From positions 124,001-188,000 of the forward strand of contig PAKZ01000024.1 in assembly GCA_002706335.1 (NCBI GenBank): a stretch of DNA of 64,000 bases, read 5' to 3'. Positions 1-9,164 of this stretch are shown one piece after another. The stretch comes from Ahrensia sp. (GTDB lineage Bacteria; Pseudomonadota; Alphaproteobacteria; Rhizobiales; Rhizobiaceae). The position numbers and the translations under genes are program-made. How positions within the stretch are numbered: position 1 is the first letter of the stretch; each line of letters opens with the position of its first letter. A model generated the notes under the pieces. It had not been told where the DNA came from. It ran no database searches and saw only the letters and a list, made by a program, of their open reading frames with translations.

Positions 1-680
1 GCAGCGATGTCACCGAGGTGACGACGACAGCCATGACTCGCAGCGGATTCCCCGTATCGGTGGCGCTGAAGGGCGCGGCTGCCAAACGCACGATCAAGGG
101 TGAGTCGCTGGACGCGGGCGAAATCCTGCGCTTCCTCGATATTTACGGCCAGATTCGCGGCGGCATCATGAATCTGTCGCTCAAGGCCGTCGGTGAAGAC
201 ACGCTGACCGGCACGGCGGACATGACGGATTTCCGCATTTTCAACGAACCGAGGCTCAATGCTCTTGTTTCGACGAAGTCGGGTGGGGAAGCCAGCTTGA
301 AAGAGGCGATCAAGCGCGATATCGACACGCGCGAGGTCGTATTCGACCGCTCATCCGCGACGCTGACGATCTCTCCCAGTAGGCTCGACATCAAGGACGG
401 GGCCATTCGCGGTCCGCTGGTCGGCTCGACCTTCAGGGGCACGCTCTACGACAAGAACGACCGGATGCGCATCGCCGGCACCTTCATGCCCGCCTATGCG
501 GCGAACAGTCTTCTTCCCGGCATTCCGATCCTCGGACTGGTGCTCGGCAACGGGCGCGACAGGGCGCTGATCGGCGTGACCTATCTGCTGGAAGGCGATA
601 CGAAGAAGCCGAAGATCACGGTCAACCCGCTCTCCGCGATCGCGCCCGGCGTGTTTCGCTCGATCTTCGAGTTCCGCTGA
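1..680 (+). CDS. AsmA-like/DUF3971 protein, C-terminal part (partial)
   Basis: The reading frame is open from the window edge (first full codon at base 3) to TGA at 678-680, so only the last ~225 residues are present. They form repetitive beta-rich sequence with a hydrophobic, glycine/leucine-rich stretch (SLLPGIPILGLVLG) and a closing segment resembling the end of large YhdP/AsmA-like proteins (DUF3971 plus AsmA-like C-terminal region). Such proteins are anchored in the inner membrane and span the periplasm; several affect lipid transport to the outer membrane. The ending 'PLSAIAPGVFRSIFEF' is typical of the family in alphaproteobacteria. The gene converges with tyrS, which ends 10 bp away. 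Family call from general resemblance; the N-terminus is not visible. Confidence 0.7.
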   Translation, partial: SDVTEVTTTAMTRSGFPVSVALKGAAAKRTIKGESLDAGEILRFLDIYGQIRGGIMNLSLKAVGEDTLTGTADMTDFRIFNEPRLNALVSTKSGGEASLKEAIKRDIDTREVVFDRSSATLTISPSRLDIKDGAIRGPLVGSTFRGTLYDKNDRMRIAGTFMPAYAANSLLPGIPILGLVLGNGRDRALIGVTYLLEGDTKKPKITVNPLSAIAPGVFRSIFEFR

Positions 681-690
681 CGGCCGGCCC

Positions 691-1941
691 TCAGGCCGGC
701 TTGACCAGAACGTGCTTCTTCTTGCCGAGCGAGAGCTTGATGACGCCGTCGCGCAAGTTCGACTCGTCCAGCGTCATGCGCTCGTCGCTAACCTGATCGT
801 CATTGACACGGACCGCGCCGCCCTTGACGTGACGGCGCATCTCGCCATTGGAGGCCGCGAGCCCGGCATCCACGAAGAGGGCGAGGACGCCGACGCCGGA
901 TTTCAGCTCGGATGCCGGTACCTCCATCGTCGGAAGCGTGTCGGCGAGCGCACCTTCCTCGAAGGTCTTGCGCGCGGTCTCGGCAGCCCGATCCGCGGCT
1001 TCGCGCCCGTGCAGAAGCGCGGTCGCCTCGTTTGCAAGCACCTTCTTGGCCTCGTTGATCTCGGCGCCGCCGAGCGCTTCCAGTTTCGCGATCTCGTCGA
1101 TCGGCAGGATCGTGAAGAGCTTGAGAAAACGGCCGACATCGGCGTCTTCCGTGTTCCGCCAGTATTGCCAGAAATCCCATGCGCTGAATTGTTCGGCGTT
1201 GAGCCAGACCGCGCCTTGCGCGGTCTTGCCCATCTTCGCGCCGGAGGCGGTGGTGAGCAACGGTGTGGTCAGCGCATAGAGCTGATGCGTTCCCATCCGG
1301 CGGCCGAGATCGACCCCGTTGACAATATTGCCCCACTGATCGGAGCCGCCCATCTGCAGATTGCAGCCATATTTCCGGGCGAGCTGCACATAGTCGTAGG
1401 ACTGGCAGACCATGTAGTTGAACTCGATGAAGCTCATCTCCTGCTCGCGCTCGAGGCGCAGGCGCACGGAATCCATGGTCAGCATGCGGTTGACCGAGAA
1501 ATGCCGGCCGACATCGCGCAGCATTTCAATATAGCCAAGCTTCAGCAGCCAGTCGGCATTGTCGACCATCATCGCGTCGGACGCGCCGTCGCCGAAATTC
1601 AGCACCTTGGAGAACACGCCCTTGATCGAGGTCTTGTTGGCCTCGATTTCCTCGACCGTGCGCATGGCGCGGGTTTCGTCCTTGCCCGAGGGGTCGCCGA
1701 CCATCGTCGTACCGCCGCCCATCAGCGTGATCGGCTTGTTGCCCGACTGCTGGAGCCAGTAGAGCATCATCATCGTCAGGAAGTTGCCGATATGCAGGGA
1801 CGGTGCGGTGCAGTCATACCCGACATAGGCGACGACTTCCTTCTTCGCAGCCAGTGCGTCGAGACCTTCGAAGTCGGAGCACTGGTGGATGAACCCGCGT
1901 TGATCGAGGATATTGAGGAAATCGGACTTGTAACCGGACAT
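691..1941 (-). CDS. tyrS: tyrosyl-tRNA synthetase
   Basis: Charges tRNA-Tyr with tyrosine (class I aminoacyl-tRNA synthetase, cytoplasmic). A Rossmann catalytic domain carries the HIGH-type motif (HIGN, about residues 50-53) and a KMSKS-type motif present as KMGKT (about residue 240). A C-terminal S4-like RNA-binding domain contains '[11 protein letters not shown]'. The 416-aa length is normal for bacterial TyrS. I start at the ATG at 1941 (MSGYKSDF); an in-frame ATG 15 bp upstream (1956) is possible. Divergent from anmK across ~100 bp, an arrangement seen in other Hyphomicrobiales. Confidence 0.96.
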   Translation of the reverse strand: MSGYKSDFLNILDQRGFIHQCSDFEGLDALAAKKEVVAYVGYDCTAPSLHIGNFLTMMMLYWLQQSGNKPITLMGGGTTMVGDPSGKDETRAMRTVEEIEANKTSIKGVFSKVLNFGDGASDAMMVDNADWLLKLGYIEMLRDVGRHFSVNRMLTMDSVRLRLEREQEMSFIEFNYMVCQSYDYVQLARKYGCNLQMGGSDQWGNIVNGVDLGRRMGTHQLYALTTPLLTTASGAKMGKTAQGAVWLNAEQFSAWDFWQYWRNTEDADVGRFLKLFTILPIDEIAKLEALGGAEINEAKKVLANEATALLHGREAADRAAETARKTFEEGALADTLPTMEVPASELKSGVGVLALFVDAGLAASNGEMRRHVKGGAVRVNDDQVSDERMTLDESNLRDGVIKLSLGKKKHVLVKPA

Positions 1942-2038
1942 GGTGTCTGCCTGCATGCTTGGGAGAATGCGCCGGCATCTTGTTGGCGCGGCGGGGCTTT
2001 AGCACTAAAGGGCGAGTGTGGACAAGGAGAGGACTGGC

Positions 2039-3166
2039 ATGCGCCTCATGCGCGCGATCGGGTTGATGAGTGGCACGTCGATGGACGGTATCGATGTCGC
2101 CATGATCGAAACCGACGGCATTCATGTCGGGCAATGCGGGCCCTGGCTTTCCGTGCCGTACGATCCGGATTTCAGACGCAGGATTGAGCAGGGCCTGAAG
2201 GACGCGCAGGCTATCGGCGAACGCGGCGAGCGGCCCGGCGGGCTGGCGGAGCTAGAGCGCGATCTGACGCTGCGCCACGCGGACGCCGTCCGGGCGTTCC
2301 TCGGCGAACACGGCTTGCGCCCGGACGAGATCGACGTGGTCGGCTTCCACGGGCAGACGGTGTTGCACCGGCCGGAACGGGCCCTGACCGTGCAGATCGG
2401 CGACGGGGCGCTTCTGGCCCAGGAAACCGGAATTGCTGTCGTCTCGGACATGCGCGCCAAAGACATGACGCATGGCGGGCAGGGCGCGCCGCTGGTGCCC
2501 GTCTATCATGCGGCGCTGGCCGCAGGGTTGCCGGCCCCGCTGGAGCCGGGTTTCGGATCGGTCGCCTTCGCCAATATCGGCGGTATTTCCAATGTGACCT
2601 TCGTCGCACCCGGTGCACCGCCGGTGGCCTTCGACAGCGGACCCGGCAACGCGTTGATCGACCAGTGGGTGGAGCAGAATGCAGGCGTTCCCTTCGACGA
2701 CGGCGGCCGGATCGCCAGCGAAGGCAGCGCCGACATGGCCGTGGTCGAACGCTATCTGTCGGCGCCGTTCTTTGCCAGGAACGGGCCGAAATCGCTCGAC
2801 CGGGGCGATTTCACGCTGGACGGGGTGGATGGCATGGAATTGTCCGACGGAGCGGCAACACTTGCGGTCCTGACGGCGGCGGCGATCGCCAGGGCCGCGG
2901 AGAAGATCGAGACCGCGCCGGCATTGTGGATCGTGTCGGGCGGCGGGGCGCGCAACGATGCGATCATGGACGCACTGCGCAAGGCGGCGGACGGGGCGTC
3001 GCGGATAGTTACCGCGGGAGAGGCCGGCTTCAATGCGGACATGATGGAGGCGGAGGCCTGGGCCTATCTCGCAGTGCGGTCCCTCAAGGGGTTGGCGTTG
3101 ACCTTCCCGACGACCACTGGATGTTCCGAGCCGGCGACGGGCGGCATTTTCTCCAGCCCCCGCTGA
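2039..3166 (+). CDS. anmK: anhydro-N-acetylmuramic acid kinase
   Basis: Phosphorylates and opens 1,6-anhydro-N-acetylmuramic acid from peptidoglycan turnover, giving MurNAc-6-phosphate for cell-wall recycling. The N-terminal phosphate loop 'GLMSGTSMDGID' and the C-terminal 'VSGGGARND' motif are signatures of the AnmK branch of the ASKHA kinases. Length 375 aa is normal. The ATG at 2039 is preceded by a good ribosome site (AAGGAGAGG); a GTG at 2018 in the same frame has no comparable site. Confidence 0.95.
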   Translation: MRLMRAIGLMSGTSMDGIDVAMIETDGIHVGQCGPWLSVPYDPDFRRRIEQGLKDAQAIGERGERPGGLAELERDLTLRHADAVRAFLGEHGLRPDEIDVVGFHGQTVLHRPERALTVQIGDGALLAQETGIAVVSDMRAKDMTHGGQGAPLVPVYHAALAAGLPAPLEPGFGSVAFANIGGISNVTFVAPGAPPVAFDSGPGNALIDQWVEQNAGVPFDDGGRIASEGSADMAVVERYLSAPFFARNGPKSLDRGDFTLDGVDGMELSDGAATLAVLTAAAIARAAEKIETAPALWIVSGGGARNDAIMDALRKAADGASRIVTAGEAGFNADMMEAEAWAYLAVRSLKGLALTFPTTTGCSEPATGGIFSSPR

Positions 3167-3297
3167 CCGGCGCACAATCTTGCCTTGCCGCTTGCGCGCG
3201 CGTAGTAGCGAGGAGGTCTCGATCCGCGAGGCGAGAGTGTCCGCACGGGTTCGGCCATGCGCCGCCGCACGCGTCGGCTGTCACTGACCGGTTGTCC

Positions 3298-4935
3298 ATG
3301 CGCTATCTGATCCTCCTCATCGTCACGCTCCTGATCGCCGCGCCGGGTATATCAACGCTGCCGCCGATCGACCGCGACGAAGCGCGCTATGTGCAGGCGA
3401 CGAAGCAGATGGCGGAGACCGGTGATTATGTCGACATCCGGCTGCAGGAGGAGTCGCGCTACAAGAAGCCGGTCGGCATCTACTGGCTGCAATCGGCGGC
3501 GCTGATCGTCACCGGACAGGGCGCAGATGCGCCGATCTGGATCTACCGGCTCGTTTCCGTGCTCGGCGCGGTCATCGCGGTTCTGGCGACCTGCTGGACG
3601 GGGTCGCGTCTGTTTGGCCCGCAGGCGGGGCTGATATCCGGCCTCCTGCTTGCCGGCACGTTCGGCCTCGCCTTCGAGGGACATATCGCCAAGACGGACG
3701 CAATCCTTTTGGCGCTTACCGTGATCGCGCAGGGCGCGCTGGCACAAGTTCATTACCGCTCCCGGCAGGGCGAGGCGGTGCCCGGACATCTTTTCTGGGC
3801 TTTTTGGGTCGCGCAGGGATTGGCGATCCTGGTGAAGGGGCCCGTCGCGCCGTTTATTTCGGTTCTTACCGTAGTGGCGCTCTGGGCATTGGAACGAGAC
3901 ATCCGTTGGCTTCGTAACCTTCGAGTTCTGCCGGGGTTCGGTATTGCCGTGCTGATCGCGTTGCCATGGCTTGTGGCTATTTCCTGGAAAAGCGGAGGCG
4001 CGTTCTGGCGGGAAGCGGTGGGCAACGACTTGCTCGGGAAGGTCGCGCAGTCGCAGGAATCGCATGGCGCGCCGCCGGGCTATTACATGCTCACCTACGG
4101 CCTCTATGTCTGGCCGTTCGGCGTACTGCTGCTAGGAGCCGGGCTGATGGCCATTCGCAAGGCGCGGAGCGACCCGCGCCTGATGTTCCTGCTTTGCTGG
4201 TACATTCCCTTCTGGCTGGTGCTCGAGGCCATTCCGACGAAGCTTCCGCATTACGTCCTTCCCGCCTATCCGGCGCTTGCGCTGATTGCGGGATGGGCTG
4301 CGAGCCAGACCGCGGATTTTGCCTCCGTGACGCTATCGCGGTGGCAGAAACCGCTGGTGTGGCTGTCCATTTTCGGACAGGTCGTCGTCAGCCTGGGTCT
4401 CGCCGCACTGGCCGTGCTTGGTCCGATCTATCTCGGCAGCGGCGCGAGTGGTGCCGGTTTTGTCACCGGTGTCGCAGTGTTGGCAGCCGGATATTTCGCG
4501 TTTCCGCGCAATGGGCAGGTGGAGTTGCGCCGCGTCGCCTATGCGCTGGCGGCCAGCGTGGTCACCTATAGCTTGCTGTTTACCTTTGTCGCGCCATCCT
4601 TCCAGCGTATCTGGATCTCGCCGCGCATCGCGCTGGCTTTTCAGGCGAACAAGCCCTGTCCGAATTCTCGTCTTGCTTCGGCGGGCTTTGGGGAGCCGAG
4701 CCTTGTCTTCCTGACCGATACCGAAACGCAGCTGACCGGCGTGCAGGGCGTCGTCGACCATCTCCTGGCGGATCCCGCCTGCGCGGTCGGGATCGCGCCG
4801 ATGCGCGATGCGAAGGCGATGCAGGATGAGATCGAGGCCGGCGGCCGTTCGCTCAGTCAGATCGCCGAGATCGGCGGCATCAACTATTCGAACGGCAACG
4901 ACCTGTCGCTCAGGATGTACCGGATCGCGCCCTGA
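3298..4935 (+). CDS. ArnT-like glycosyltransferase (GT-C, PMT family)
   Basis: A 545-aa polytopic inner-membrane protein with about ten hydrophobic segments. The first extracytoplasmic loop after TM1 has the 'PPIDRDEARYVQATKQM' motif with the acidic pair (DE) used for catalysis in the ArnT/PMT superfamily, followed by 'YKKPVGIYWLQ', also conserved there. These enzymes move sugars from polyprenyl-phosphate carriers to lipid A or other cell-envelope acceptors; the acceptor cannot be inferred here. The frame is open much further upstream (from 2665, overlapping anmK), but the translation becomes a membrane protein only from the ATG at 3298. Confidence 0.88.
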   Translation: MRYLILLIVTLLIAAPGISTLPPIDRDEARYVQATKQMAETGDYVDIRLQEESRYKKPVGIYWLQSAALIVTGQGADAPIWIYRLVSVLGAVIAVLATCWTGSRLFGPQAGLISGLLLAGTFGLAFEGHIAKTDAILLALTVIAQGALAQVHYRSRQGEAVPGHLFWAFWVAQGLAILVKGPVAPFISVLTVVALWALERDIRWLRNLRVLPGFGIAVLIALPWLVAISWKSGGAFWREAVGNDLLGKVAQSQESHGAPPGYYMLTYGLYVWPFGVLLLGAGLMAIRKARSDPRLMFLLCWYIPFWLVLEAIPTKLPHYVLPAYPALALIAGWAASQTADFASVTLSRWQKPLVWLSIFGQVVVSLGLAALAVLGPIYLGSGASGAGFVTGVAVLAAGYFAFPRNGQVELRRVAYALAASVVTYSLLFTFVAPSFQRIWISPRIALAFQANKPCPNSRLASAGFGEPSLVFLTDTETQLTGVQGVVDHLLADPACAVGIAPMRDAKAMQDEIEAGGRSLSQIAEIGGINYSNGNDLSLRMYRIAP

Positions 4936-4948
4936 CCCGGGGGCGGCC

Positions 4949-5623
4949 TCACTTCAGGCGCTTAACGGTCTCCGGAACGAGTTCGCCGCGCAGCCGGGCG
5001 TCGAGATAGTCCTCGCATTCGGCCATCAGCGTTTCGGTCTGGTCCGTGAAGAAGTGGTTGGCGCCTTCCAGTGTCTTCTGGGTGATCAGGATGCCCTTCT
5101 GGGTGTGGAGCTTGTCCACAAGGCCCTGGACGTCCTTCGGCGGCGCCACCTTGTCTTCCGAGCCGTGAATGATCAGGCCGGAGGAGGGGCAGGGCGCCAA
5201 GAAGGAGAAGTCGTAGGTGTTGGGCTGCGGCGCGATCGACAGGAAACCCTCGATCTCGGGCCGGCGCATCAAGAGTTGCATGCCGATCCAGGCTCCGAAC
5301 GAATAGCCGGCGATCCAGCAGGATTTCGAATCCGGATGTAGCGACTGCACCCAGTCGAGCGCGGCGGCGGCGTCGGAGAGTTCGCCTGCGCCATGGTCGA
5401 ATTCGCCCTGGCTGCGCCCAATGCTGCGGAAATTGAAACGGAGCGTGGTGAAGCCGCGTTTCTGGAACATGTAGAACAGGTTGTAGACGATCTGGTTGTT
5501 CATCGTGCCGCCGAACTGCGGATGCGGATGAAGGACCATCGCGATCGGCGCGTTCTTTTCCGTGGAAGGCTGGTAGCGGCCTTCGAGCCGACCGGCGGGA
5601 CCGGCGAAAATCACCTCTGGCAT
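4949..5623 (-). CDS. alpha/beta hydrolase
   Basis: A compact 224-aa serine hydrolase of the alpha/beta fold. It shows an oxyanion-side 'LHPHPQFGG' segment, the nucleophile elbow 'AGYSFGAW' (GxSxG), a late acidic 'HGSEDKVAPP' and the catalytic His in 'GANHFF'. This set matches the DUF3530/dienelactone-like 'CocE/Ser hydrolase' proteins found next to the suf operon in many rhizobia. Substrate unknown. The start at 5623 (MPEVIFAG) is where family similarity begins; an in-frame upstream ATG at 5659 adds 12 residues. Divergent from the cysteine desulfurase gene. Confidence 0.88.
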   Translation of the reverse strand: MPEVIFAGPAGRLEGRYQPSTEKNAPIAMVLHPHPQFGGTMNNQIVYNLFYMFQKRGFTTLRFNFRSIGRSQGEFDHGAGELSDAAAALDWVQSLHPDSKSCWIAGYSFGAWIGMQLLMRRPEIEGFLSIAPQPNTYDFSFLAPCPSSGLIIHGSEDKVAPPKDVQGLVDKLHTQKGILITQKTLEGANHFFTDQTETLMAECEDYLDARLRGELVPETVKRLK

Positions 5624-5802
5624 GTGTACTCCGTAACGGGGGTGCCCACCCGCCCGCAAACCGGCTCCTCCAAATGGAAATCCGGTCGGTTGACGGTAGC
5701 GAGTGGCATCTCTAAGACAATCAGAAAGCTTCCAAACTGGCGTGTCGGTTCACGCGGAGCCGCTGTCTTAAGGCGTTTGGACTGCAGAATTCAAGGAAAT
5801 TG

Positions 5803-6993
5803 ATGGAAGTCTTGCCCATGGCGACGGGAAAGCAGGCCATTTACCTGGATTACAACGCGTCCGCGCCGCTTCTCGGCGAGGCGCGCGCGGCGATGATCGG
5901 CGCGTTCGATATAGACGCCAACCCGTCTTCCGTGCATGCGGCGGGCCGGGCGGCACGGGCGCTGGTGCAAAAATCCAGGCGCAGCGTCGCCGCGCTGGTC
6001 AATGCGAAACCGGATCATGTGGTCTTCACCTCGGGGGCGACCGAGGCGGCCGCGACGCTTCTGACGCCCAACTATTCCTTCGGTCGTTCGCCGCTCACTT
6101 TCTCGCGGCTCTATGTCTGTGCGGCGGACCATCCCTGCATGCTGGCGGGTGGGCGATTCGCCAAAGACGCGTTGGTGACGCTGCCGGTGCAGGCTTCCGG
6201 GCTTCTCGACCTCGCAGCGATGGAGACAGCGCTCGAAGGACATGACAATACGTCAGGCTTGCCGCTTGTCGCCGTGCACTGGGCCAATAACGAGACCGGC
6301 GTGCTCCAACCGATTCGCGAGGTCGCGGCGCTGGTGAAGGCGAAGGGCGGTGTGCTCGTGGTCGATGCCGTTCAGGCGCTGGGGCGCATTTACATCGATA
6401 TTACTGATGGTTGTGGCGATTATCTGATTCTTTCTTCGCACAAGATCGGCGGTCCGAAAGGCGCAGGCGCCTTCGTCGCTGCTTCGGACCTGATGATGCC
6501 GATGCCGCTGATCACTGGAGGCGGGCAGGAACGTGGGCATCGCGGAGGCACCGAAGCCGTCGCCAACATTGCCGGCTTCGGCGCAGCGGCCGAGGTCGCC
6601 GCCGAAACGGTCGCGCGATTCGGGGACCGCGCGGAGATCCGCGACCGGCTCGAACGGACGATCCTTGATATCGCGCCGGATGCTGTCATCCATGGTGGCG
6701 ATGCGCCACGCCTGGCGAACACACTTTTCTTCACCATTCCCGGCCTCAAGGCAGAAACGATGCAGATCGCCTTCGATCTTGCCGGGCTTGCGGTTTCAGC
6801 CGGCTTGGCCTGTTCGTCGGGCAAGGTCGGCCGCAGCCACGTCCTGACGGCGATGGGCATCACGTCGGAAGAAGGCGCGATACGCGTCTCCTTCGGCCGG
6901 GAGACCGGAGAGGAGGCCGTCGCGAAGTTTGCGGAAGCGTTTCACAAAATTGTCTCACGGGCGCGGCCGGAAAATCGTCTCGAAAGGGCTTGA
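5803..6993 (+). CDS. cysteine desulfurase (IscS/NifS-like, class V aminotransferase)
   Basis: PLP enzyme that strips sulfur from cysteine for iron-sulfur cluster or thiocofactor synthesis. Visible: 'YLDYNASAPL' N-terminal signature, 'TSGATEAA' PLP phosphate-binding loop, 'SSHKIGGPKGAGAF' with the PLP Schiff-base lysine, and 'GLACSSG' with the persulfide-forming cysteine. It is the first of two desulfurases in the locus (the second is SufS at 11217) and belongs to the IscS/NifS-like group rather than SufS. The start at the ATG at 5803 follows AAGGAA at 5793-5798; a TTG at 5800 and an ATG at 5818 are alternatives. 141 bp separate it from sufB, and that gap holds an iron-box candidate. Confidence 0.93.
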   Translation: MEVLPMATGKQAIYLDYNASAPLLGEARAAMIGAFDIDANPSSVHAAGRAARALVQKSRRSVAALVNAKPDHVVFTSGATEAAATLLTPNYSFGRSPLTFSRLYVCAADHPCMLAGGRFAKDALVTLPVQASGLLDLAAMETALEGHDNTSGLPLVAVHWANNETGVLQPIREVAALVKAKGGVLVVDAVQALGRIYIDITDGCGDYLILSSHKIGGPKGAGAFVAASDLMMPMPLITGGGQERGHRGGTEAVANIAGFGAAAEVAAETVARFGDRAEIRDRLERTILDIAPDAVIHGGDAPRLANTLFFTIPGLKAETMQIAFDLAGLAVSAGLACSSGKVGRSHVLTAMGITSEEGAIRVSFGRETGEEAVAKFAEAFHKIVSRARPENRLERA

Positions 6994-7036
6994 GAAAAGC
7001 GCTTCGGTAAAACATATGTCAGAAAGTCATATTTTT

Positions 7037-7059
7037 CAGTTTAGAACTTTTCAAAACTG
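7037..7059. promoter_or_regulatory. Irr/ICE-like iron-control palindrome upstream of sufB
   Basis: An interrupted palindrome, CAGTTTAGAA-ctt-TTCAAAACTG: 10-bp arms with 9 of 10 complementary positions and a 3-bp centre. The core TTTAGAA-N3-TTCAAAA differs by one base from the rhizobial iron control element (TTTAGAA-N3-TTCTAAA) recognised by Irr. It lies ~75 bp before the sufB start codon, in a position where binding would affect transcription of the suf operon. The assignment to Irr is inference from the match; RirA or IscR control is not excluded. Confidence 0.6.
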
Positions 7060-7134
7060 CTTTATCACCTATCTCAACGGATAGGCGTCCATACCGGCCC
7101 CGCCCGGGACGAGAATGCAAGAACGGAGTTCGCA

Positions 7135-8604
7135 ATGCCCGCTGTACAGGAAACGATTGATCAGGTCCGCAAGATTGACGTCGACCAGTACAAATATGGC
7201 TTCGAGACGCTGATCGAGAGCGACAAGGCGCCGAAGGGTCTCAGCGAAGACATTATCCGGTTTATCTCGGCAAAGAAGCAGGAGCCGGACTGGATGCTGG
7301 AATGGCGTCTCGACGCCTACAGCCGCTGGCTGACCATGGAAGAGCCGACCTGGGCACGCGTCGAGTATCCGAAGATCGATTTCAACGATCTCTATTACTA
7401 TTCCGCGCCGAAGAGCATGTCAGGCCCGCGGACGCTCGACGAGGTCGATCCGGAACTGCTGAAGACCTATGAGAAGCTCGGCATTCCGTTGGCGGAGCAG
7501 GAAATCCTTGCCGGCGTGCAGGAGCGCAAGGTTGCGGTCGACGCCGTATTCGATTCCGTCTCCGTCGTCACGACCTTCAAAAAGGAACTGGCCAAGGCCG
7601 GCGTGATCTTCATGTCGATATCGGAGGCGATCCGCGAATATCCGGACCTCGTGAGGAAACATCTCGCCTCGGTCGTGCCGGTCTCCGACAACTATTATGC
7701 GGCGCTCAATTCCGCGGTCTTCACCGACGGCTCCTTCGTCTATGTACCGAAGGGTGTGCGCTGCCCGATGGAACTGTCGACCTATTTCCGCATCAACGAA
7801 AAGAACACCGGCCAGTTCGAGCGCACGCTGATTGTCGCCGAAGAGGGGGCCTACGTCTCCTATCTGGAAGGCTGCACCGCGCCGCAGCGCGATGAGAACC
7901 AACTGCATGCCGCCGTGGTCGAACTGGTCGCCATGGACGATGCCGAGATCAAGTATTCGACCGTCCAGAATTGGTATCCGGGCGATGCCGAGGGCAAGGG
8001 CGGTATCTATAATTTTGTGACGAAGCGCGGCGATTGCCGCGGCAAGAATTCAAAGATTTCCTGGACACAGGTTGAGACCGGTTCCGCCATCACGTGGAAA
8101 TATCCGTCCTGCATCCTGCGCGGCGACGGGTCTCGAGGCGAGTTTTACTCGATCGCGGTGTCGAACGGCGCACAGCAGATCGACAGCGGTACCAAGATGA
8201 TCCATCTCGGCAAGAACACGTCGAGCCGCATTATCTCGAAGGGCATTTCGGCGGGCAAATCGAACAACACCTATCGCGGCCGCGTTTCGGCGCACCGCAA
8301 GGCGACGAATGCGCGCAATTTCACGCAGTGCGACTCGCTTCTGATCGGCAACGACTGCGGCGCGCATACCGTGCCCTACATCGAGGCGAACAACGCGACC
8401 GCGCAGTTCGAGCACGAGGCGACGACGTCCAAGATCTCCGAGGACCAGCTGTTCTATTGCATGCAGCGCGGCATCCCGGAAGAGGAAGCCATCGCCCTGA
8501 TCGTCAACGGCTTCGTCAAGGAAGTCATCCAGGAACTGCCGATGGAATTTGCCGTGGAGGCGCAGAAGCTGATCGGGATCAGCCTCGAGGGATCTGTTGG
8601 CTAA
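7135..8604 (+). CDS. sufB: Fe-S cluster assembly scaffold SufB
   Basis: Core scaffold of the SUF machine: with SufC and SufD it forms the SufBC2D complex on which Fe-S clusters are built from SufS-delivered sulfur. The 489-aa protein has the long right-handed beta-helix region and conserved C-terminal motifs such as '[27 protein letters not shown]' (quoted in part: the segment around residues 405-425) and the ending '[19 protein letters not shown]'. Full length. The start ATG at 7135 follows ACGGAG. It overlaps the next gene by 8 bp. Confidence 0.97.
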   Translation: MPAVQETIDQVRKIDVDQYKYGFETLIESDKAPKGLSEDIIRFISAKKQEPDWMLEWRLDAYSRWLTMEEPTWARVEYPKIDFNDLYYYSAPKSMSGPRTLDEVDPELLKTYEKLGIPLAEQEILAGVQERKVAVDAVFDSVSVVTTFKKELAKAGVIFMSISEAIREYPDLVRKHLASVVPVSDNYYAALNSAVFTDGSFVYVPKGVRCPMELSTYFRINEKNTGQFERTLIVAEEGAYVSYLEGCTAPQRDENQLHAAVVELVAMDDAEIKYSTVQNWYPGDAEGKGGIYNFVTKRGDCRGKNSKISWTQVETGSAITWKYPSCILRGDGSRGEFYSIAVSNGAQQIDSGTKMIHLGKNTSSRIISKGISAGKSNNTYRGRVSAHRKATNARNFTQCDSLLIGNDCGAHTVPYIEANNATAQFEHEATTSKISEDQLFYCMQRGIPEEEAIALIVNGFVKEVIQELPMEFAVEAQKLIGISLEGSVG

Positions 8605-8983
8605 TACGTTGCTCGCGATCGCCCGGATCGCGTTCGGCGTTTTCTTCGTCGGCTCGGCCATTTTGAAGATGGCGGAGACCGATTACATGGTCGGGATGCT
8701 GGCGGAAGCCGGTTTCAGCGCGCCTCTGCCATTCGTATACATAGCGATGGCGGCGCAGATTGCCGGGGGCGGGGCGCTAATCCTCGGCAGGCTGGTTGTT
8801 CCGGCTGCATTCGGATTGATCGCCTATGTAGCGATCGTGAACTGGTATTTGCACCCGTTCTGGGTGCTGAGCGGTGAAGAAGCTGCGATTCAATTTCAGC
8901 TCTTCACCAAGAACTTGGGAATCATGGCCGGCTTGTTGTCGGTCGCGGGCGCTGACGCGTCGAGACGAGGGATGGCGGGTTAA
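8597..8983 (+). CDS. DoxX-like small membrane protein inside the suf operon
   Basis: A 128-aa protein with four predicted hydrophobic segments (about residues 5-25, 45-65, 70-90 and 105-120). The first contains '[18 protein letters not shown]', typical of DoxX/DoxD family proteins. Starts at TTG 8597, overlapping the sufB stop by 8 bp, which suggests translational coupling. DoxX-like proteins are poorly understood; some are linked to thiol or redox stress. Its presence between sufB and sufC is not part of the textbook SUF operon. Expression is likely; function is unknown. Confidence 0.75.
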   Translation: MANTLLAIARIAFGVFFVGSAILKMAETDYMVGMLAEAGFSAPLPFVYIAMAAQIAGGGALILGRLVVPAAFGLIAYVAIVNWYLHPFWVLSGEEAAIQFQLFTKNLGIMAGLLSVAGADASRRGMAG

Positions 8984-8984
8984 A

Positions 8985-9152
8985 ATGCTGGCTGATCCGG
9001 TTGGTCTGGTTTTCTACGGGCTCGTCTGCGGCACACTCGCCGCCTTCGCGCCCTCGTTCGGTACACGCCCGCGCCGCGCGCTCATTGGCGCGATCGTGGG
9101 TATTGTGGCTGCGATATTACTGCCGATCGTGCGATCGGCGACGGGACTATAA
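8985..9152 (+). CDS. small membrane protein (55 aa) inside the suf operon
   Basis: Begins at ATG 8985, one base after the stop of the DoxX-like gene, and ends 12 bp before sufC. The peptide starts MLADPVGLVFYGLVC and has two hydrophobic segments separated by a short basic loop (GTRPRRAL), consistent with a two-helix inner-membrane miniprotein. I recognise no family. Small membrane proteins at this place between sufB and sufC occur in some rhizobial suf operons, so it may be real, but the only direct support is spacing, hydrophobic pattern and strand. Confidence 0.6.
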   Translation: MLADPVGLVFYGLVCGTLAAFAPSFGTRPRRALIGAIVGIVAAILLPIVRSATGL

Positions 9153-9164
9153 GTGAGAGAAGAT

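Noticed and set aside
712-2187. 491-aa open frame on the plus strand opposite tyrS
   Set aside because: It is the antisense shadow of tyrS; its composition (His/Arg/Leu-rich) is not protein-like and it shows no family motif.
2665-3297. N-terminal extension of the glycosyltransferase frame
   Set aside because: Overlaps anmK on the same strand and the translation is Arg/Gly-rich with no membrane or domain features; the real start is at 3298.
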